Below, piece by piece: positions 56,986 to 64,000 of a stretch of DNA of 64,000 nt (the first letter of the stretch is position 1; every line of letters starts with the position of its first letter). The DNA is from Odiellus spinosus (Eukaryota; Arthropoda; Arachnida; Opiliones; Phalangiidae), in NCBI GenBank assembly GCA_963920705.1, contig OY987227.1, positions 7,667,602-7,731,601 of the forward strand, written 5' to 3'. The position numbers were made by a program, and so were the translations under genes. Below the pieces are notes generated by a model. It was not told the DNA's origin. It saw only the letters and a program-made list of their open reading frames with translations, and did not search any database.

Positions 56986-57654
56986 TTATTGTATATGTTA
57001 CTTTATAAAACCATCTATTGGCATGTTTGGCGCGAAATCAATTTGGCAAACTGAGCTCGGAACGAGTGGCAGGTTGGGTATCTACTTTAAGTATCACTTT
57101 ACGAGTTCATCTCGAAACGCAGCGTGCGTCCGATCAGCCAACTCGAAACGCTCGGGAAGACTTAGTTGTTTTTTCATCATATATACGACGTTTTAACTCG
57201 CTAGTAAAAACGAACGGCCACAGGAAAATATAACAACATCCAACCGAGAGAGTGTCTCTCTCTACGGACGCGAACGGATAGAAGCGTTATCTCGTAACGC
57301 GTCCAATTTTTATGGCTTTCTCTATCCCACAACGCGGCCCGGATAGCGCCACTAAAAACTAAGTTTTATTTTTATTTTTAAAAGCGAGAAAACTCCCAGG
57401 GATTTAGAGGTTATTAGGTTTTACTCCGCGAGGTAGGAACTCGGAACATTTCGAATCAACTAAGAGAGATGGGGAAAAGGTGGTTAAAACTTTAGCTTAC
57501 ATCTCGCTCCTTGGTTTCGGTGTTTGAAGAGTAATGGCGATGTAGGGATGTTCATAGAGGGATCTTTTACTCGTGTTGGACACGAGAAGAAGTTCAAAAA
57601 TGTCCTTCAGACTACTGGTTTTCAACTCGAAAACCAGAGATTTTACAACGCTGC
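56986..57654. other. Single-copy sequence, nothing recognised
   Basis: Mixed composition. A short frame near 57018-57233 has no recognisable domain. Confidence 0.35.
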
Positions 57655-57905
57655 GCTGTAAGGAGTCGGCAAGGAAGACATTGAAACGTCATAGGCTTTT
57701 ATCTCTAACCTCAGTGTCATCCCCCTTAGTGAGGGAGTTACATGACGTCAGGCTTCCTTTTTCCCTTGGCTGTATGCAGTCTCCCTATAGAGATATTCCT
57801 CTTATTATACCCTCTACGTCGTCGACAAATCGCGGCGCCATCTCTGAGTCGGGGATAGTAATCACCTTTCACCCCACATCGAGATTGAAGGTCACGCTTG
57901 TGACG
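57655..57905 (+). repeat. Interspersed repeat family D, longest copy
   Basis: It joins the part shared with 52325-52515 (GGAGTCGGCAAGGAAGACAT, CATCCCCCTTAGTGAGGG, CATGACGTCAGGCTTCC) to the part shared with 22682-22840 (ATACCCTCTACGTCGTCGAC, AAATCGCGGCGCCATCTCTG, GAAGGTCACGCTTGTGACG). The family therefore spans at least 250 bp. A 120-codon frame overlaps it but the repeat nature makes coding unlikely. TCACGCTTGTGA at the end is a short hairpin. Confidence 0.78.
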
Positions 57906-58913
57906 CTCGCGTATTTCAAAAAGGCACAAATTTGAAATCTATCAACCCTTGGAAAACACGTATTTGGGGTCGATTATACATTTTAGTATAATCGACCCAT
58001 TTTGCAGGGTTGTAAGATCTCTGGCCCCAAACGTCGATTTGACCTAACCCGAGTAAACTGACCCTGGTCCTGAACTAGATACAATTTTCTTATACTTATA
58101 AGAAATATTTCGTCTATTTGGCGCGTGTTCTTACAACTATTATCACATTTTTTGTAGGTCGGTCGTCTTACAAAGAATCAATCTTATGTACCAGAAAGGT
58201 TACTAATTGAGAATGACGTATAAATGGCCCACGTTTTTGGCATTTCATTCCACTAACGGTGTATAATATCTTACAGGCGTTTTCCGTAAAAGTTCGTAGG
58301 GGAGGTTCGGTCTATAAATATATTTCGGTCATCGAGTGAGTATTCGGGACCCCTCGGAAAAAAAACCTCCTTGGCGTATAGTGAGCGTTGATAGAGTAGA
58401 CTTTTTACTGTCAAAAGAAAATGAATCGACTGGTCGATTGAAACGAAGAGCGAAACGGCGAACGATGCGGTGAAAAAAAAAAAAAAATACATGAAAAAGT
58501 ATAGACGATAGAGGGAGAGAAAAAAATGAGAACTAAAGCAAACTCGGGCCTCAGATTCCTTTTGGGAATCAAAATGGGATCTGTAAAACTAGGCTTTCAT
58601 TCATTCTTTCGTTTGACATCTAGTGACGTATGGCTAAAGGTCATACGGACTTACAGAGACATAAATTATCGCGAGTATCGAGGTACCCGCGTCGCACCCG
58701 ATCATACTACGCATTCCCAAACGTCCAAAAGCCATTTGAAAGAGAGGAAATGAACAACGCCAATTTACTAGGACATATATAACCTGGAACCAAAAATAAT
58801 ACTCGGGTGATAAAACCAGGTTTTGAACAGTCGGTTATTGTTAAAGATTAAGGACTAACTTCAAGAATACTTCGCTTTAGCAAAAACGATTGTTGTTATT
58901 GATCAATTGAGAA
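57906..58913. other. Single-copy sequence, nothing recognised
   Basis: A short A-run at 58473-58487. Small frames without recognisable domains. Confidence 0.35.
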
Positions 58914-59520
58914 ATAACTGATAGGACAACCATTCGGTTTTTGCAAAACACTAACTGATAGGACAAACATTCGGTTTTTGCAAAACACTAACTGATAGGA
59001 CAACCATTCGGTTTTTGCAAAACACTAACTGGGAAAGCAATTCGGTTTTTGCAAAACACTAACTGGGAAAGCAATTCGGTTTTTGCAAAACACTAACTTT
59101 GAAAGCAATTCGGTTTTTGCAAAACACTAACTGATAGGACAACCACTCGGTTTTTGCAAAACACTAACTGATAGGACAACCACTCGGTTTTTGCAAAGCA
59201 CTAACTGATAGGACAACCATTCGGTTTTTGCAAAACACTAACTGGGAAAGCAATTCGGTTTTTGCAAAACACTAACTGGGAAAGCAATTCGGTTTTTGCA
59301 AAACACTAACTGGGAAAGCAATTTGGTTTTTGCAAAACACTAACTGTGACAACAATCCGGTTTTTGCAAAACACTAACTGTGACAACAATCCGGTTTTTG
59401 CAAAACACTAACTGTGACAACAATCCGGTTTTTGCAAAACACTAACTGTGACAACAATCCGGTTTCTGCAAAACACTAACTGGGACAATTAAAAATTAAG
59501 TTTGGCAAAATACTGAGACA
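58914..59520. repeat. 34/37-bp minisatellite with a 213-bp higher-order unit
   Basis: All units share CGGTTTTTGCAAAACACTAA. Three variants differ in the rest: CTGATAGGACAACCATT (37 bp), CTGGGAAAGCAATT (34 bp) and CTGTGACAACAATC (34 bp). The order is 3x37, 3x34, 3x37, 3x34, then 4x34 of the third type and a degraded last unit. The 3+3 block is 213 bp: unit starts at 58916, 59129 and 59342 are exactly 213 apart. Confidence 0.93.
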
Positions 59521-61078
59521 ATAAATACTTTTGCTCAAGATATTCTGGGTTGCATCAGGCTATGAGAATGAATACAAAATGTTTAACATCAGCCAATTTC
59601 CGTTTCGCTATATAATAATCGAAAGAACCCTATAATATTAATCATATTGGAAACATTCAATTTGAAGGCCATTATCGCGATAATTGTAGCTAAAAAAAGA
59701 TTTGTAATGGTAGCGAAACTAACATTCCCATAAAGGCGTTAATTATTAAGACGTCTTCCGCCAAAATCAGCGATTTTCATTCAAGTCGACGTAAACGTAA
59801 GAAACTTTTACGAATAAAATCGATTACGCGAAGCGAAAAAACAAAGAAAGAGGAGAAATTTGAATATTAGAGCGTGCCATTGAGACATCGTAAAAGAAAA
59901 ATCTAACACACTTTTCCCCCTCATTCAATCTTGAAACTTTTTGAAATCTTTTAAAAACTTTTTCCGTGTACTTAAGCTTTTGTTCAAGAACAGTTTTGTT
60001 AAATAAAGAAAGTTGCGAGGCTGATTAAAGCCATAGTTAATCTTTTTTTTCTTTAAATAAAGATATAGAGTACAGATAGAAAATATAAATTTAAATTCTT
60101 GAAAAATTATTAAAGGGAGATTGAAGTGGAAAAATATTTTTTTATCTATTACGCATCTAAAATAAGACTTTTAAATAGTAAAATATTCAGCAAGTGTCTC
60201 TGAATTGTAATAAAAAGCTATAACCTTCGGAAATGAATTGAATTAAAAGAGACCCTTCGAATAATCAAAAGATTCCCCAACTTTGGCTTCGTAAAATATC
60301 CGCAACACGTGCTGTCGTATTCACGATTGTGCGCAAGATAATAATCAAGGTGATAGTGCCTCTTTAAAACTGATTCTCAGCCGGAATAAAAATTAATTAC
60401 GATGCTGTTTCGTAATTTTAATTATAATATGATAAAATATTTAAAATAAAGATACAGTGACGCGAATATTTTATAATTTCTTTCGATATTTTGTCTTAAA
60501 AATGTATCAATTTTTAGTCGGCCCATGTCCCCCTCAAGCCGCCTTCTTCGTAATTAATTCTTCGGTGTCACGGTTCTCACAAAAGGGTCCCTTCTCCCTT
60601 CTTGATTTTTTTCATCCTAATTTTGCATTGACGTTGATTAATGACGCTAGAGGCAGGCGGCGCCCTAAACGTACATCTTTCTTATTCTAGTCAACTTAAA
60701 ACGTAACACCCAACACGGGCTTGAACCATACAGCGACTAGGTTCCTCTCCACTAAAAACATAAGATGTCTGTCTCGAAGAAGACCAACAAATCCGAAGGC
60801 TAGTTCGCATTAAATTAAATTAAGATTTTTTTCTAATAGAAAAATTTTAATATTCGTGCCAAGGCTTAGCTGATCAATTTTAAAAAATAAACTGAATAAA
60901 ATGTAGGCTTAATGGGAGACGGGAAAGATAAGAGAAATTACGATATCACACCCCACATTCTTTAACGGTTTTGTTTCTAAGAATGTGGATAAAATTTGAT
61001 ATAAACTAATTTTATAAATTTTAAAAATACGTAATTATTTAGAACCTGAAACCACCAAGTTTCCTGTGAGTCTTATTT
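59521..61078. other. AT-rich single-copy sequence
   Basis: A TTAAAGGGAGATTGAAGTGG end (60111) has only a weak partner (GTGCCTCTTTAAAA near 60357). No gene supported. Confidence 0.35.
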
Positions 61079-61122
61079 GGTTCAACGTTGAACCTTTTTT
61101 TTAAATGGGTTCAATATTGAAC
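61079..61122. promoter_or_regulatory. Pair of GTTCAA palindromes
   Basis: GGTTCAACGTTGAACC (61079-61094) is a perfect 16-bp palindrome. GTTCAATATTGAAC (61109-61122) is a perfect 14-bp palindrome with the same half-site, 30 bp from first start to second start. Such pairs can be binding sites for dimeric factors, but they could also be debris of an inverted repeat. The identity of any binder is unknown. Confidence 0.35.
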
Positions 61123-61717
61123 ACCGGTTGATTGTTACGAGTCTGTTTTTGGGAATGAACCTTGATTGAAATTGGGAATGGTTCAAATCTGAACTCCCTG
61201 CTGAACCTTCTTAATTTACAGCGCGATGAGCTCAGCCTGAAATCAAAGTTCATAACTATAAAGTTCATAACTAAAAGCTGAACTAAGTGAACTCGAGAGT
61301 TTATTCCAACTTGGGCACCAGTAGTTAAATTATCTATTTGGTGTGTGTGATATAATACGAACGAGGCTTACAAGAAAGCGAGAGGGAAATGAAAGAAAGG
61401 AGCCAAGAGAAGGAAAAAAAATTGTGAGACTCTGGGTGTTCCGTTACAAGTACTTTGAGGTTTTTTAAGGCATCAATTAGTGTGGCGGCTTACGTGCCTA
61501 TTACTCGCATTATGCTAAAGTAGCGTAAACGTCCCACGACCGAACATATACCCAGCGCATGCGCAATACGTCTTTCTTTATTCCTTCTCAGAGTTCCTTT
61601 TTTTCGAGCCTTGAAGACGCTTCTATAGGGTGCTATACCAGAAAAACACCACGCCTTTTAAAGGCAGACTATAACGTATAAAACACATTAGAATTAAGAC
61701 TATTCTTCCTAATACGG
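61123..61717. other. Single-copy sequence, nothing recognised
   Basis: Contains more GTTCA/TGAAC motifs to about 61300, partly similar in complement to 30845-30920 (GAGTTCACTTAGTTCAGCTT). No gene supported. Confidence 0.35.
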
Positions 61718-61801
61718 ACCGCGTTCAGTCAAGCGTACCCCAGGGTCCGGTAGGTTACCGTTTAATTTATTTTCTCCAGTAGGCGTCACTGAACGCGGTG
61801 G
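61718..61801. repeat. Short inverted repeat (84 bp)
   Basis: ACCGCGTTCAGTCAAGCG (61719) is complementary to CGTCACTGAACGCGGTG (61784-61800) apart from two positions. The loop of about 48 bp includes CCCAGGGTCCGGTAGG. Possibly a small MITE or a structured element. Confidence 0.55.
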
Positions 61802-62875
61802 CTTACAGAGCTACACGATCGACTATATAGTGAGTCGACACAACGTGTTATTTCTCTATTCGAATTAATACAGCAATAGGCGGGGTACTGCCGATTTCAC
61901 ATTCTAAAATAATCTTTGTGCATAATACGCAAACATTTCTTTCCCAACATTTTGCAATTCGACCACAACAAAATAGTTTAGTTGGAATTTAATGGGAAAA
62001 AATAGGCCCGAACGATTATCCAAACCGATGACCAAAACCCCACAAAAAAAGGCTCTTTTAGCGAAGTTTCTGGTTGGAAGGGATTCAAGTGTAAAGGGAA
62101 ATTAATTTAAAAATCCAACTTAAAAAACTTGGTTTATCTTTCACTATCCCTTTACGCAGACCTCGGGCATAGTTCTTAAATATATCCCGTATATAATAAG
62201 TTAAAAATTATAGTAAAAGGGAGGAAATAAAAATGGCGGGAGATTTTAAGCCATAACTTAGCACCGACGCCCTCTACTACGAACAGCTATAGTATTACAT
62301 TAAGCCTTGGCTCTAGACCCGAACCCTATCGGTTCGTTCGCGAATAGTGTTACAATGTAGCCGTATCGTAGGCGAATTAATACGAAATACGAAACGCGAT
62401 AGAATATTAAAATAGTTCTACTAAAAAGTAAGTATAGCTCGTGATGTAAGGGTGAAGGGTCGTTATTACGACAAAAATTTCGGGGCAGGTTTTTTTCCGG
62501 GCTATTTAGCCCCTGAGTTATCGCGCGGTTGATGTCGACGGTGCAAAAAAAAGTGGTTTGCGATTTTAGCGAAATTGTGATGATTTTTCGCGTACTTTTT
62601 TCATATGACGCGAAAAAAAATGACACGCCCACTTTTTTACTAACACTACTTCGGCTATAACTCAGTTTTGGAAAAATGCCGCGAAGGAAAGCGAAAAAAT
62701 ATGAGGTTATTTAAATATAGGGTTAACGCTAACAGCAACTATTTTATGACCCGCCATTTATATTCGATGACGTAGCCTTTATTTGTGTCAAGGTTTTAAG
62801 TTTTTTGGGAGAAAAAAGTTTTAACTTCAAATAAATATTATTATAAAATAAATTGTGGGTTTGGAAGTTAAAATG
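61802..62875. other. Single-copy sequence, nothing recognised
   Basis: The ATG-less or weak 110-codon minus frame at 62300-62632 shows no recognisable domain. GTAAAGGGAAATTAA (62091) and ACTATCCCTTTACG (62144) may be ends of a tiny 65-bp element. Confidence 0.35.
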
Positions 62876-63035
62876 TTGCCTTGTCGTCACGAGATCACGT
62901 GATTCGACATTTAATCAAGGCTGCGCAATTTATCGTTTTTAATCATTGCACGTGATGATAAAGATTAAAATTTGGCGCGAGAAAAAAAAACGTTTCGCGC
63001 GCAAAGATAAAAATTTCACGAGCTATGACGTAATT
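62876..63035 (-). repeat. Interspersed repeat family E, copy 2
   Basis: TGTCGTCACGAGATCACGTG, CGTTTCGCGCGCAAAGATAA and TTTCACGAGCTATGACGT match the reverse complement of 32393-32560. The middle region (AAGGCTGCGCAATTTATCG, CACGTGATGATAAAG) is less conserved. Confidence 0.6.
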
Positions 63036-63943
63036 AAATAGCTATTTTTCTTTCAAAGCTCCTCCCCTTTTATAATATTCACGCGAATCTGAACTAAAGT
63101 TTTAACCTAACTAAATTGTTTTATGAGAAATAATTTAAAATTAAACAACACCGATTTTGAAACAGTTTAGGATTTAATATTTAATTCAAATATCTGAGAA
63201 TTTCATTTCTAAGAAGACAATTTCATAGCAAATTTAAATATATTTCTAATGGTTTCTTAGTAATATTTTCGAAAATGCTACTTATATTGTATTCGGAACT
63301 CAATTTTGAACGCGATGTTAAATGATTTATGTCACTAAAACTTAACCTTTTGAGTCAACAAATTCGCGAAAGGGTTTATCATTTTTATTTAAGGATCAAA
63401 CATCGAAGAAGAAAAAAGCAATTTAGGGTTAAGCGAATAGTTTTAAACAAAGGGGTTTTTTAAGAGAAGAGTAGCGAAAAAAATATATAATAAAAAGCTA
63501 AATAAAAGGAGAGACTAAATAACGGGGTCGATTCGAAGCTCGGGCTTTGCCGGCTTATTAGCTATCGGGAAAACGTCAAGCCTCTTTAAAAAGAAAGTTA
63601 TCATTTTCTGGGTCAACCTTAGATTAGGCAGAACTGCCTTTTCATATTATATAGATATTTCTTTAGTTTTTTCCTTTTTTTTATTTTCTTTCTTTCTTTC
63701 TTTAGAGAAGGATGGGAAAATGCTCGAGATTCGCTCGACCGAAGACTCGAACCAGAGAGAAAAGGACCCCCGAAAAAATAAAAGAAGAAAACTAATAGCG
63801 AGGCTAGAAAATACATTCCGCCTGATCGCGTCACCAACCCGCGCAATTCCAATCCCCAAACAAATAATCACTAGTATATAAACGACCAAAGAATAAGTAA
63901 GACACTACCTTTGCCCATGATAGAAAGCTATTTGTCAATATTA
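63036..63943. other. AT-rich single-copy sequence
   Basis: Contains a CTTTCTTTCTTTCTTT run (63688-63703). No gene supported. Confidence 0.35.
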
Positions 63944-64000
63944 ATTAAAGGGAAACATGGCGCTAAAAATGGAACAGCTTTTAATTTTATTTTCGGAATC
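63944..64000 (+). mobile_element. MITE family A2, cut by the window edge
   Basis: TTAAAGGGAAACATGGCGC followed by AAAATGGAACAGCTTTTAAT and TTTATTTTCGGAA matches the first 55 bp of the element at 29668-29807. The right part lies outside the window. Confidence 0.68.

Noticed and set aside
62300-62632. 110-codon minus-strand frame
   Set aside because: No domain recognised and codon content follows local AT richness.

Overview
The window is 64 kb of AT-rich eukaryotic, almost certainly animal, nuclear DNA in which no protein-coding gene, rRNA or convincing tRNA could be recognised. CG dinucleotides are plentiful, which argues against a CpG-depleted vertebrate genome. The density of short inverted-repeat transposons (MITEs), a SINE-like insertion and several satellites suits an invertebrate; arthropod is a guess. 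The sequence is probably intergenic or deep intronic. The long open frames in the first 16 kb result from tandem repeats that contain no stop codons.

Positions 1-8695 form one satellite complex. A 32-bp satellite (1-5340) passes through degraded copies into a 22-bp satellite (5585-6738 and 6945-7488) and then an 18-bp satellite (7640-8456). The units share a core of the form ATAAATACACCCC or ATAAAACACCCC and appear to be one family. The arrays are separated by a roughly 70-bp hairpin spacer built on ACCCCTTGTAAAA and its complement. An inverted spacer copy lies on the far side of the first 22-bp array, so that array is bracketed by about 40-bp inverted repeats. Higher-order periods of 124, 352 and 840 bp are visible inside the 32-bp array.

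Positions 8696-12220 are mostly single-copy with decayed MITE copies. Positions 12220-15583 hold a second, unrelated satellite: 160 copies of a 21-bp unit in perfect register, split into two block subfamilies.

From 15.6 kb to the end the DNA is mostly single-copy AT-rich sequence studded with mobile elements. At least seven repeat families occur more than once: A (ends TTAAAGGGAGAATGCAAC), A2 (ends TTAAAGGGAAAC), B (ends TTAAAGTGAG), C (centre AAGCGACCTCTAACGGCAAA), D, F (ends CTACGTTCACACTAGAGAG) and a 190-bp hairpin element with CACCA ends. Single elements include a 520-bp hAT-like element, a 330-bp SINE-like retroposon with a 13-bp target duplication, and a 530-bp foldback element with about 185-bp arms. 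Several elements are nested, and two insertions can be compared with an uninterrupted homologous site elsewhere in the window. Minisatellites of 28-30, 42, 36, 42, 40 and 34/37 bp also occur. No transposase or reverse transcriptase was recognised, so all the mobile elements look non-autonomous.
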